Part shown: positions 1 to 7,777 of the stretch, piece after piece
How positions within the stretch are numbered: the first letter of the stretch is position 1
How the letters are laid out: each line of letters opens with the position of its first letter
Origin: Marine Group I thaumarchaeote
GTDB lineage: Archaea > Thermoproteota > Nitrososphaeria > Nitrososphaerales > Nitrosopumilaceae
Assembly: GCA_013390785.1 (NCBI GenBank)
Contig: JACASW010000001.1
Location: forward strand, 62,001 to 126,000
DNA length: 64,000 nt
Direction: 5' to 3'
Notes under the pieces: model-generated
What the model saw: the letters and a program-made list of their open reading frames with translations, nothing else
What the model was told of the DNA's origin: nothing
Databases searched by the model: none
Position numbers and translations under genes: made by a program

Positions 1-888
1 AATCGTTATTGAACGATCTTCTTCTTTTGCAAATGGTGTTAATCCTAGTGCACTTAAGCCAGCGTATAATGCATCAGAACAAATCTTGTGACGATTAAAG
101 ACATTTTCTAATCCTTCTTCTAATAAAATTGATAATGCTTCTCTATATGCATAAAGTAATGGTAATGCAGGAGTAAATGGAGTATGTTTAGATTCTTCGT
201 AGTACTTGAAATATCGTGCTAGGTTAAAGTACATTGTTGCAGGTGGATTTTCAATCATGTATTTTTTAGCTTTAGGGCTTATAGATATTGGAGAAATTCC
301 GGGTGGAGCAGCAATTGCTTTTTGTGCACCAGTCATACATACATCAATGTTCCATTTATCAACAGGTAATGATGTGCCACCAAGTAATGAAACTGAATCT
401 ACTATGTACATTGAATCATTACGTGATGTTAGGTCTGAGACTTTATCGAGATAATTTACCATTGTGCCAGTAGAAGTTTCATTATGAACAACATAGAATG
501 CTTTGACATCGTTGTTATTATCAAAAGCTTCTTTTACTTGATCAAAAGTTGCATTTTCTCCAGGAGGTGTTTCTAATCTGATTACATTTGCACCTTGACC
601 TTCTATTAATTGTGATAATCTGTTACTAAATTCTCCATTTACAGGTATGATGACTTTATCATCTTTTTTAACAATATTTACAACGCCTGCTTCAACTGCG
701 CCAGTTCCAGATGCAGATAATGCTACAATATCATTCTGTGTTTCAAAGACTTGCTGTGTTTTTGAAATAACATCAGTATACAATTCAACAAAATCATCAC
801 TTCTATGATTAATTATTGGTGCAAGCATTGCCCGCATAACTCTGTTTGGTACATTTGTTGGACCAGGTAGCATTGATAGATATTCCAT
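1..888 (-). CDS. Class V aminotransferase (alanine-glyoxylate / serine-pyruvate type), C-terminus cut by window edge
   Basis: PLP-dependent aminotransferase of the class V fold, probably moving an amino group between alanine or serine and glyoxylate or pyruvate. The frame is open from the ATG at 888 to base 1 (296 codons) and continues outside. Visible: N-terminal MLPGPTNVP, the SASGTGAVEA phosphate-binding turn (about residues 58-67), the cofactor-contacting Asp164 in YIVDSVS, and the Schiff-base lysine K190 in TGAQKAIAAPPG. It lies 30 bases downstream of nadM on the same strand, so the two may be co-transcribed. Family is clear; the exact substrate cannot be read from sequence. Confidence 0.88.
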   Translation of the reverse strand, partial: MEYLSMLPGPTNVPNRVMRAMLAPIINHRSDDFVELYTDVISKTQQVFETQNDIVALSASGTGAVEAGVVNIVKKDDKVIIPVNGEFSNRLSQLIEGQGANVIRLETPPGENATFDQVKEAFDNNNDVKAFYVVHNETSTGTMVNYLDKVSDLTSRNDSMYIVDSVSLLGGTSLPVDKWNIDVCMTGAQKAIAAPPGISPISISPKAKKYMIENPPATMYFNLARYFKYYEESKHTPFTPALPLLYAYREALSILLEEGLENVFNRHKICSDALYAGLSALGLTPFAKEEDRSITI

Positions 889-918
889 AACTTCTTATCG
901 AATTGACAATATTTATAA

Positions 919-1428
919 TTACAGATTTTTTAAACGCTCTTTGGCGTTCAGATTATCTAGGACTTTTTGCGTTCCTTGCGGAACCAAATCTTGCCAGTTT
1001 TTATTGCCCGCTATTAGCTCGCGTATGTTTGTTCCTGAAAATTTTTCGCGATCTTTCAGTACTACTGGAACTACATTCATCTCACGTTTTTCAAACAAAG
1101 TTTTCGTAAACTCATCATTTGTAAAAACAATATCATATTTTGGTACTATTTTATCAATTTCAAAAGTCCATTTTTCATGGTCACCAACGTCAGGTATGTC
1201 AAAAATTTTGAGTCGATCCGCCATGGAGGATTCTATAGATGAAATAATCATCTCTTTTCTTTCCTCAGCTGAAAATGGATTTCTCTTTTCATTTGATTTG
1301 TTTGAACTACCAATGCCTATGAACAAATTTTCTGTCCTAGACAACCCAAACAGAACAGCATCTAGGTGCCCCAAATGAAATGGCTGAAACCGCCCAATTA
1401 AAAGTCCGTCCATAAAACTAATTTTCAA
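919..1428 (-). CDS. nadM: Nicotinamide-nucleotide adenylyltransferase, archaeal NadM type
   Basis: Joins NMN and ATP to make NAD+. The 169-residue protein has the nucleotidyltransferase signature GRFQPFHLGH (residues 12-21, the HxGH catalytic pair being H18 and H21). A late FSGTNIREL stretch corresponds to the second ATP-binding motif ISSTxIR. Length fits the archaeal NadM family. MKISFM and, five codons on, MDGLLIGRF are both possible starts; the second begins nearer the usual family N-terminus. It sits upstream of the aminotransferase on the same strand. Confidence 0.88.
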   Translation of the reverse strand: MKISFMDGLLIGRFQPFHLGHLDAVLFGLSRTENLFIGIGSSNKSNEKRNPFSAEERKEMIISSIESSMADRLKIFDIPDVGDHEKWTFEIDKIVPKYDIVFTNDEFTKTLFEKREMNVVPVVLKDREKFSGTNIRELIAGNKNWQDLVPQGTQKVLDNLNAKERLKNL

Positions 1429-1447
1429 GTATCTTTAAAAAATATGT

Positions 1448-1942
1448 TTAAATTCCTGCGTCGAGCAAAGCGGCGAAAAACAATATGGCTACAGATAACA
1501 CAACGGTGGTTTCCCCCAAGATCATGCCATTTTTGTTAAGTTTCTTCAATTCATTATCCTCAATTTCTCTATTCGTGATTTTTTTCTCCACGTCCCCACT
1601 AAACACACGAATGTGAACTACGAATGTTATAATCAAAGCAATAACAAGAATGATTTTTGTTATTAGAAATGCACCATAGCTACTCGAGAATAATATTTCA
1701 GGGGACTGTAATACCAAATGAGAATTATAGATTCCTGTGATAATCAAAATTATAAGTGATGGTAGAGCTATTTTATTAAATCGTCTGCCTGTCTTGATCA
1801 TTAACTCTAATCTCTCTTCGGTAGAGAATGACATTCTTTTCAAAAGCGGAGCTAAAACAACGCCAAGAAATATTCCACCCCCCACCCAAATTGATGCGCT
1901 AACAAGATGAGCCCAAGTGACTATAACCTGCTCAATTGCCAT
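1448..1942 (-). CDS. CopD-like four-helix membrane protein
   Basis: Integral membrane protein of 164 residues with four hydrophobic helices at about 6-30, 57-75, 88-112 and 139-162. The first helix carries WAHLVSASIWVGG, resembling the histidine-bearing first helix of CopD-domain copper-resistance proteins. A charged loop (about 113-138) separates helices 3 and 4. Such proteins are common in copper-rich thaumarchaea, so a role in copper handling or electron transfer is plausible, but that is inference. It is followed by nadM on the same strand, 19 bases away. Confidence 0.6.
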   Translation of the reverse strand: MAIEQVIVTWAHLVSASIWVGGGIFLGVVLAPLLKRMSFSTEERLELMIKTGRRFNKIALPSLIILIITGIYNSHLVLQSPEILFSSSYGAFLITKIILVIALIITFVVHIRVFSGDVEKKITNREIEDNELKKLNKNGMILGETTVVLSVAILFFAALLDAGI

Positions 1943-2023
1943 GAAAATTCCTGTTTTTATTCAAATATTAGCTATATGAATTCTGACAACGTTTTTTAGT
2001 TGTATGAAAAATGAAAGTATGAC

Positions 2024-2521
2024 TTGTTCATAAAGCCTTCAAAAATAATCGTATATATTGCAATTGGGGCGATGTTTGCATTCATGGGAGGCATAGTATA
2101 CTATTCTACTTTTGATCTTCCAGAATTGGAAAAATCAGAACTTGAATTGCTTTCTGTTAATGTTGTAGAAATAGATAGTATTCAGAACCGTATGTATGTG
2201 GATGTTGTTTTTGGAATAACAAACCATGGTGAACGGACAGTAACTGTTCCACAAATTGGTTTTCAGCTTTTTACTAACGGAAAGTCATTAGGAAGTTCTT
2301 CATATGATGTTTCAGATATTCCGTTGAATGGAAGAGCTCTGATGATGTCAGGAATGCAAGTACCATTAGTAGGTAAAATAACGATTAATCTAACTGATGA
2401 CATAAAAGATATCTATGAAGCAATGGCTGCCGGAGAAAGTCTTGATTACCGAGTAATTGGACAGTATACAATTGAAACAGCTTGGCAAGTGATTGATGTA
2501 GAGTTTGATAGCTCACTTTAG
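2024..2521 (+). CDS. Membrane-anchored LEA14/WHy-like protein
   Basis: The only usable start is TTG at 2024, because an in-frame TGA lies four codons upstream. Residues 9-27 form a hydrophobic anchor. The rest is beta-rich, with a pattern (VDVVFGITNHGERTVTVPQIGFQLFTNG split over strands) like the water-stress/LEA14 domain. It is probably anchored in the membrane facing outward. Function unknown; the domain call rests on pattern resemblance only. Confidence 0.55.
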   Translation: MFIKPSKIIVYIAIGAMFAFMGGIVYYSTFDLPELEKSELELLSVNVVEIDSIQNRMYVDVVFGITNHGERTVTVPQIGFQLFTNGKSLGSSSYDVSDIPLNGRALMMSGMQVPLVGKITINLTDDIKDIYEAMAAGESLDYRVIGQYTIETAWQVIDVEFDSSL

Positions 2522-2553
2522 TTTTTAATTAAATTTAATGTCTGTAAAATAAA

Positions 2554-2627
2554 TGGGCCGAGAGAGATTCGAACTCTCGACCACTGCCGTGTCGAGGCAG
2601 TATCCTAACCAACTAGACCATCGGCCC
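2554..2627 (-). tRNA. tRNA-Val (anticodon GAC)
   Basis: A complete cloverleaf folds on the minus strand. The 7-bp acceptor is GGGCCGA/TCGGCCC with discriminator A. The D arm is GTCT/GGAT, the anticodon stem CTGCC/GGCAG and the T arm GAGAG-TTCGAAT-CTCTC. CCA is not encoded. The seven-base anticodon loop reads TCGACAC, giving GAC at 34-36 with T32 and C33. The near-universal U33 is therefore replaced by C. No intron is visible. Confidence 0.9.
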
Positions 2628-2720
2628 ATGTCAGCCAAACATTATTTGTAGATTATTAACGTTTAACAAAAAATTAGCAGGTTTGATTAAGCTTAAATTG
2701 TTACATGTGTGTTTTTTGCT

Positions 2721-2795
2721 GGGCTTGTGGCGCAGTATGGATAGCGTGGTAGCCTCCTAAGTTACAGGTCGAGGGATCGAAGCCCTCCAAGCCCG
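2721..2795 (+). tRNA. tRNA-Arg (anticodon CCT)
   Basis: Complete cloverleaf: acceptor GGGCTTG/CAAGCCC with discriminator G, D stem GCGC/GCGT, anticodon stem GTAGC/GTTAC (one G-T pair), loop CTCCTAA with anticodon CCT, T stem GAGGG/CCCTC. The T loop is ATCGAAG, so the usual T54 is A. No intron and no encoded CCA. It lies 93 bases from the oppositely oriented tRNA-Val. Confidence 0.9.
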
Positions 2796-2860
2796 CCTTT
2801 GAGTTTGGATATAATTTCCAACTATTCAAAACCTATTAGGGTTCAGGAATCCGTAAATAT

Positions 2861-2968
2861 ATGGAAAAATCCGGTGTTTGTATTTGTAAATGCCATCTGG
2901 GTGGTGCCGTTAGTTGTCCTGGTTGCAAAGAAAATCACAATGATGCACACAAATGTGAACATTGTTAA
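2861..2968 (+). CDS. 35-residue Cys/His-rich zinc-binding microprotein
   Basis: A short frame from ATG 2861 to TAA 2966. The 35-residue product has cysteines at 7, 9, 11, 19, 22, 32 and 35 and histidines at 12, 26, 30 and 34. The core CPGCKENH and the closing CEHC form two CxxC knuckles, as in a compact zinc ribbon. A TATA-like GGATATAAT lies about 50 bases before the ATG. An overlapping frame (2799-3035) encodes a less protein-like product that would run into the convergent gene at 2976. Metal binding is inferred from residue spacing; the role is unknown. Confidence 0.6.
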   Translation: MEKSGVCICKCHLGGAVSCPGCKENHNDAHKCEHC

Positions 2969-2975
2969 TGATGTT

Positions 2976-3254
2976 TTACTCGGCTATTCTTCCATCAGCA
3001 GTATAAAGAATTTTTTTAACGGATTTTTTAGTTAATTTTTTAGGCTTGTGATCACTATGCATATAATCTGTACTTATCTGAGATACAAAACACACAGCGG
3101 TTAAGAACCACATTATTGGTACAGCCAAAATAAACACTAGATCATATACAGGTGACAAATCCACAAACATTGGCCAAAGTAGAGTCAAAACGGATGCAAA
3201 AACACCACAAACTAATGTAGCCAAGTGATTATAGAATAAACCCATATAATTCAA
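2976..3254 (-). CDS. Small two-helix membrane protein
   Basis: Not recognised. The 92-residue product has two strongly hydrophobic segments (about 5-30 and 38-60) and a basic, probably cytoplasmic tail rich in Lys (residues 65-85). MGLFY, three codons into the frame, is an equally good start. It converges on the zinc microprotein with 7 bases between the stop codons. Confidence 0.5.
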   Translation of the reverse strand: MNYMGLFYNHLATLVCGVFASVLTLLWPMFVDLSPVYDLVFILAVPIMWFLTAVCFVSQISTDYMHSDHKPKKLTKKSVKKILYTADGRIAE

Positions 3255-3324
3255 AAAAAATTGGTCGAATATAACATTAATGCTAAACTCTTAGGAGTGG
3301 TAAAAAATTAACCCAGCGCTGGTT

Positions 3325-3546
3325 TTAAACAGTGGGAACAGTAGTTTGCTGGGCTTCTGATTGTAATATTTTAATTTTTGTAAGCAATTCGTTTCTAAGA
3401 TCTCTAGCTACACGCCTTACAGTAGGTCTTGGAACTCCCAGGTTGTCAACAACTTTCGAGTAAATATCTTGCTTGTCTGTAATGCCTTCATCAAGTAAAG
3501 AATTGATTGCTTCTTTGATAACTGTGCTTTGGTTGGTACGATTCAC
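3325..3546 (-). CDS. Small helix-turn-helix DNA-binding protein
   Basis: A 73-residue protein. Residues 8-52 fit a helix-turn-helix: the helix AINSLLDEG, a turn, then VPRPTVRRVARDLRNEL as a basic recognition helix. The polar tail (about 55-73) has no obvious fold. Single-domain regulators of this kind are abundant in thaumarchaea. Target genes cannot be read from the context; the gene stands alone between a membrane protein and a cyclophilin. Confidence 0.55.
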   Translation of the reverse strand: MNRTNQSTVIKEAINSLLDEGITDKQDIYSKVVDNLGVPRPTVRRVARDLRNELLTKIKILQSEAQQTTVPTV

Positions 3547-3687
3547 AAAACTGGTTGTACTGGTGCTCTATATAAGATTAGTTTTAAAAATCTGCCAGAG
3601 ATAATTATTTATTTTAGTAAGTGCTAGCGATTTTTTTTATAAGCGGATCCCAAAGATTCTTTAACCTAAAATTAAGAATCAAATAAA

Positions 3688-4167
3688 ATGGCTGATGTTG
3701 TAATAAAAACAGATTTTGGAGACATAAAATTCAGTTTGTTGCCTGATATAGCACCAGAAACAGTCAGAAGCTTTTCAAAGTTAGTAAAATCTGGATTTTA
3801 TAGTGGAACTTTGTTTCATAGAGTAATACCTGGATTCATGATTCAGGGTGGTGATCCAAATACTAAAAATTCTGACAAAAGTACATGGGGACAAGGTGGG
3901 CCTGGGTATAACTTAAAGGCTGAATTCAACTCTCGTTCACATCTTAGAGGAATTGTGTCGATGGCTAGAGCCAATGATCCAGATAGTGCAGGATCACAGT
4001 TTTTCATAGTAACTAGTGATAGTACGTTCTTAGACAAACAATATACTGTATTTGGAGAAGTTGTTGATGGTATTGAAGTTGCAGATAAGATTGTTAACCT
4101 TCCTAGAGATGGCAATGACTGTCCAAAACAGGAAGTCAAAATGATTGAAGTTACAATATCTGAATAA
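3688..4167 (+). CDS. Cytosolic cyclophilin-type peptidyl-prolyl cis-trans isomerase
   Basis: Catalyses proline cis-trans isomerisation during folding. The 159-residue protein is one cyclophilin domain: FHRVIPGFMIQGGDP holds the catalytic Arg and the Phe/Met/Gln pocket, followed by GPGYNLKAEF, SMARANDPDSAGSQFFI and the closing FGEVVDG segment. No signal peptide, so it is cytosolic, unlike the secreted cyclophilin at 23519. It converges on the gene at 4174-4641. Confidence 0.93.
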   Translation: MADVVIKTDFGDIKFSLLPDIAPETVRSFSKLVKSGFYSGTLFHRVIPGFMIQGGDPNTKNSDKSTWGQGGPGYNLKAEFNSRSHLRGIVSMARANDPDSAGSQFFIVTSDSTFLDKQYTVFGEVVDGIEVADKIVNLPRDGNDCPKQEVKMIEVTISE

Positions 4168-4173
4168 TACAGC

Positions 4174-4641
4174 CTAATTAGTTAGCATTTCCTTTTGAAC
4201 AAAGTAAAAACTTCGATCGGCTTGTTTGCCTTTACTAAGTTCCTTACTAAATGCCATCTTCGCAAGTACTTTAGATACATCTAATGGGTTTACAATCCAT
4301 CCACGTTCTCTCAACTCATTTACAGTTTCTGATACAGTTCTAGGTTTGTCAAAAAAAGAATTTTCTGATAGAATAGCTAATTTCCCATGCAGTTTATTTA
4401 TTTGTACAAAAACAGGCTCACCAAACTCTGGTTCATAAACTTCAGCGTTTTCTAGTGAATCTAGAGCGTTACTTTCTCCAATACTAGGTTGGTTTGAATA
4501 TGGTATAATTTTTGCACTACTTTCTTGTAAAAGAGCAGAAATGTTTTCAATGACTTTTCCTATGGTGTGGTTATCTACATAAAAATCTCTAGAATCAATT
4601 TCAATTTCATTATCTCCAATTCTGAGTTTAATTTTTGCCAA
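4174..4641 (-). CDS. Conserved-looking protein with C-terminal winged-helix-like region
   Basis: Not recognised as a named family. The 155-residue protein has a short beta-rich N-terminus (KIKLRIGDNEIEID), a polar linker, and a C-terminal half (about 100-150) reading PRTVSETVNELRERGW followed by a second helix and a basic strand, which fits a winged-helix or similar alpha/beta fold. It may bind nucleic acid, but no catalytic residues are visible. Confidence 0.45.
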   Translation of the reverse strand: MAKIKLRIGDNEIEIDSRDFYVDNHTIGKVIENISALLQESSAKIIPYSNQPSIGESNALDSLENAEVYEPEFGEPVFVQINKLHGKLAILSENSFFDKPRTVSETVNELRERGWIVNPLDVSKVLAKMAFSKELSKGKQADRSFYFVQKEMLTN

Positions 4642-4771
4642 TGAAATGATAGCCTTAAATTTTCATTTATTTTGTTAGCTCTAAGTAGGTTAAAGAATGC
4701 ATCAAAATTTTTACACATTAATACTTGCTAGCCTTTTGAAAGGGATTTATACGAAATAGCAAGCCACGATA

Positions 4772-5668
4772 ATGATGCTAACTGTTTTTGGTTCAACAGC
4801 ACTTGATACCATCAGGACACCAACTAGGTTGTTAAAAGATGTACTTGGTGGTGCTGCAACTTTTGCTAGTATTTCAGCCAGTTTTTTTGTAAAACCTGGA
4901 CTGATTGCGGTTGTTGGAAAAGATTTTCCAAACAGATACCATAAAATTTTAGCTAAACGTCTTGACTTGAATGGTCTTTCGATCAAAGATGGTAAGACTT
5001 TTCGATATTCTGGAAAATATAACAACACTTTGAGCTTAAGAACTACACTACGTACAGATCTAAACGTGTTAAAGAATTTCAAACCTGTTGTTCCAGAAGA
5101 GTATAAAAAATCCAAGTTTGTGTATCTTGCCAACAATGATCCTGATCAAAATAAATCACTGATCAAAGAATTTGACAACGTCAAGTTTTCAATGTGTGAT
5201 ACAATAGATTTTTGGATATCCACCAAAAGAGCATCAGTAGTGAAGATGTTCAAAAGTGTGGACGCAGTAGTGATTAATGATGAGGAGGCAAAACTCCTAA
5301 CAAAGGAATTCAATCTAATCAAATGCGCAAAAAAAATTATGGATTGGGGAACAAAATATGTTATTATTAAGAAGGGCGAACATGGTTCACTTTTGTTCTT
5401 TGAAGATGTTGTTTTTCCTTCCCCTGCATTCTCCCTAGAAAAAGTTGTTGATCCTACTGGTGCTGGTGACTCTTTTGCTGGCGCCATGATGGGATACCTA
5501 ACTAGTAAGAACAAAACAGATCTTGCTACAATTAAAAAATCCATAATCTATGGTAACGTAATGGGCTCGTTTGCTGTAGAAGGTTATGGTCCTGAAGTAC
5601 TACTTCGAATAAAAAAATCAGATATTAAGAAAAGAGTAGCTCAATATGAAAAAATGGCTCGTTTCTGA
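4772..5668 (+). CDS. PfkB/ribokinase-family sugar or nucleoside kinase
   Basis: Phosphorylates a sugar or nucleoside hydroxyl with ATP. The 298-residue protein begins with the family's small beta lid and GGAATFASISAS motif. It ends with the signature DPTGAGDSFAGAMMGYL, in which D233 is the catalytic base and GAGD forms the anion hole. The substrate cannot be assigned from sequence. The dUTPase gene follows 32 bases downstream, but a shared transcript is not certain. Confidence 0.85.
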   Translation: MMLTVFGSTALDTIRTPTRLLKDVLGGAATFASISASFFVKPGLIAVVGKDFPNRYHKILAKRLDLNGLSIKDGKTFRYSGKYNNTLSLRTTLRTDLNVLKNFKPVVPEEYKKSKFVYLANNDPDQNKSLIKEFDNVKFSMCDTIDFWISTKRASVVKMFKSVDAVVINDEEAKLLTKEFNLIKCAKKIMDWGTKYVIIKKGEHGSLLFFEDVVFPSPAFSLEKVVDPTGAGDSFAGAMMGYLTSKNKTDLATIKKSIIYGNVMGSFAVEGYGPEVLLRIKKSDIKKRVAQYEKMARF

Positions 5669-5700
5669 AAAGTTATACATGTTAATGAATTGTGTGTGAT

Positions 5701-6033
5701 ATGGAAGATAAGTTGGAGGAGATTTTTTCTCTCCAAAAAGGACTAACGAAAATGATGAATCTGGATAGATATCCGAATGACGCTGAGGGCAGAGTTGCCG
5801 CTTTGTGTACTGCAATGATCCATGAAGCAGTGGAATTACAGCGCACAACAAACTGGAAGTGGTGGAAAAAACCTACGGAATTCAATCAAGCGGAAGCTAA
5901 GGAAGAATTGATAGACATTTGGCACTTTCTAATTCAAACCTCTCTCGAGTTAGAGCTGACCCCAGATGACATCTTGAAGGAATATCAAAGAAAAAATGAG
6001 ATAAACAAACAGCGACAAAAAGACGGTTATTAG
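5701..6033 (+). CDS. Dimeric all-alpha dUTP diphosphatase (dUTPase_2 / MazG superfamily)
   Basis: Hydrolyses dUTP, or a related nucleotide, to the monophosphate and PPi, keeping uracil out of DNA. Motifs: an N-terminal helix with LDRYP, ALCTAMIHEAVELQR (metal-binding EAxE-like helix), the TNWKWWKK aromatic loop, AKEELIDIWHFLIQ (E and D metal ligands) and a closing basic helix. At 110 residues it is compact for this family. ATG 5701 is preferred over the GTG three codons upstream. Confidence 0.75.
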   Translation: MEDKLEEIFSLQKGLTKMMNLDRYPNDAEGRVAALCTAMIHEAVELQRTTNWKWWKKPTEFNQAEAKEELIDIWHFLIQTSLELELTPDDILKEYQRKNEINKQRQKDGY

Positions 6034-6103
6034 GTTAAATTGTTCCATAACTCTCACTGAGAAATTCTATGAGTTTTTATAATGATTATTACTAGCGCAA
6101 GAA

Positions 6104-6673
6104 ATGGAAGGGCGGCATCTGCAAGAAAATGATAGACAATACAAGGTATTTCTCTATGTTTTCTACGCATGTATGGTGATGATGGGTTCCATAACATTCT
6201 TCGGTATTTTATCTATGACTCAAGATTGGCAGGAAGATGGAACGTATGTAATGGGAGAAATTCTGGTGCAAACACAGGTTCCGTTTGAAAACTTTGCAAA
6301 TCTATCTACTTGGCTCTTCTTTTCTAGTGTATTGGGTTGGTATTGTGTTTCCAGAATTGGATGGAAAAAGACAACAAATTTGCGCTCCTATAGAATGGGG
6401 CTTCTTCAGATAATGTTACTAGGATTTACTGTAATCTGTTTGTATGAAGTATTATGGACTTTTACAATATTGAACGCTGAAATTACTTCACAGATGGTCT
6501 TGAGTGGACAGATTCCAGATATTGATGCTCTTGCGGTAGAATATCCAGATGTCCTAAGACCATGGAATCTAATTTTTGCAACAAAAATCTGGCTTGCTGG
6601 TGCTATAATTAGTGCTCATGCATTCTATCTTAGTACAAAACCAAGAAAATCCTTAGAAGCACTGGAATCATAA
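6104..6673 (+). CDS. Four-helix membrane protein of unknown function
   Basis: Not recognised. The 189-residue protein has hydrophobic helices at about 14-38, 64-83, 97-122 and 155-178, with a short polar N-terminus and a basic tail. A periplasm-side loop (about 125-152) is acidic. No catalytic or metal-binding motif is apparent. The gene stands alone between a dUTPase and tyrS. Confidence 0.55.
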   Translation: MEGRHLQENDRQYKVFLYVFYACMVMMGSITFFGILSMTQDWQEDGTYVMGEILVQTQVPFENFANLSTWLFFSSVLGWYCVSRIGWKKTTNLRSYRMGLLQIMLLGFTVICLYEVLWTFTILNAEITSQMVLSGQIPDIDALAVEYPDVLRPWNLIFATKIWLAGAIISAHAFYLSTKPRKSLEALES

Positions 6674-6730
6674 TTTAGAATTGCCAACAATCTGCAAACT
6701 TTATAGGCGTTTAAAAAAAATTCAATTGAA

Positions 6731-7777
6731 ATGGATGTAACTGAAAAAGTTAGTCTAGTCTCAAAACCACCAACAGAAGAAGTGGTAACTCAAGAAGAGC
6801 TATTGGAGTTATTTAAAACAAATTCAAAGCCAAAACACTACATAGGAATTGAAATTTCTGGTTTTTTACATCTGGGCAGCCTAATAAGCACTGGATTCAA
6901 GATAAATGATTTTGTTAAGGCAGGTGTAGACTGTACTGTGTTTTTAGCAGATTGGCACACTCTGTTAAATGAAAAGATGGGAGGCAATTTTGAAACTATA
7001 AGGAAGGTTTCAAAATATTATGAGAATGCGTTTAGATTGGTTTGTCCTGAGGCAAACGTGGTTTTAGGAACTGACCTTTATGATTCCAAAAAGGAGTATT
7101 GGTCTGAGCTTGTACAAATTGCAAAGCACATGTCATTGGCTAGAACCATGAGAACACTTACCATAATGGGAAGGTCAGAAAATGATGAAAAGGTTGATCT
7201 AGCAAAACTAATCTATCCTGCAATGCAAGCGGCAGACATTCACTCACTTGATTTGGATATAGTGCATGCAGGAATGGATCAGAGAAAAATCCACATGTTA
7301 GTTAAAGATGTTTTTCCAAAAATGAAATGGAAAGTTCCAGTAGCTGTCCACCATAAATTATTGCCTGGGCTAACCAAACCTACAGAAATAAAATCTGGCA
7401 GTGAAGTGGCTAAAATGAGTAAGTCTGACCCGAATGCTGGAATTTTCATTCACAACTCAGATGATGAAATTAGAACTAAAATTAAGAAGGGATTCTGTGA
7501 CGAAGGAATCATAGAAAATAATCCTATATTAGAAATTGCAAAACACGTAGTGTTTCATGAATTTGATGCCATGTCTGTTGAACGACCTGAAAAGTTTGGT
7601 GGTAATGTTAGTTATGATAATTTTGAAAGTTTAGAATTTGATTTTTCACAAAAGAAGCTTCATCCTGCTGATCTAAAGCAGGCTGTTGGGGAATCCTTGG
7701 TCAAGATAGTATCCCCAGTTAGGGAGAAGTTGGCATTGAGTGATGATCTGTCTAATTTAATTAAAAACAGTTACTAG
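6731..7777 (+). CDS. tyrS: Tyrosyl-tRNA synthetase, archaeal type
   Basis: Class I synthetase that charges tRNA-Tyr. The 348-residue protein has the HIGH-equivalent HLGS (residues 47-50), the tyrosine-pocket segment AGMDQRKIHM, and KMSKS at 228-232 (AKMSKSDP). It lacks the bacterial S4-like C-terminal domain, as expected for archaea. A TATA-like TTTATAGG lies about 30 bases before the ATG, suggesting a short or absent leader. Its 3' end overlaps the convergent cobJ by 4 bases. Confidence 0.93.
   Translation: MDVTEKVSLVSKPPTEEVVTQEELLELFKTNSKPKHYIGIEISGFLHLGSLISTGFKINDFVKAGVDCTVFLADWHTLLNEKMGGNFETIRKVSKYYENAFRLVCPEANVVLGTDLYDSKKEYWSELVQIAKHMSLARTMRTLTIMGRSENDEKVDLAKLIYPAMQAADIHSLDLDIVHAGMDQRKIHMLVKDVFPKMKWKVPVAVHHKLLPGLTKPTEIKSGSEVAKMSKSDPNAGIFIHNSDDEIRTKIKKGFCDEGIIENNPILEIAKHVVFHEFDAMSVERPEKFGGNVSYDNFESLEFDFSQKKLHPADLKQAVGESLVKIVSPVREKLALSDDLSNLIKNSY

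Noticed and set aside
2799-3035. 78-codon plus-strand frame after tRNA-Arg
   Set aside because: Its product is less protein-like than the overlapping Cys/His-rich frame at 2861, and it would overlap the convergent gene at 2976 by 60 bases.
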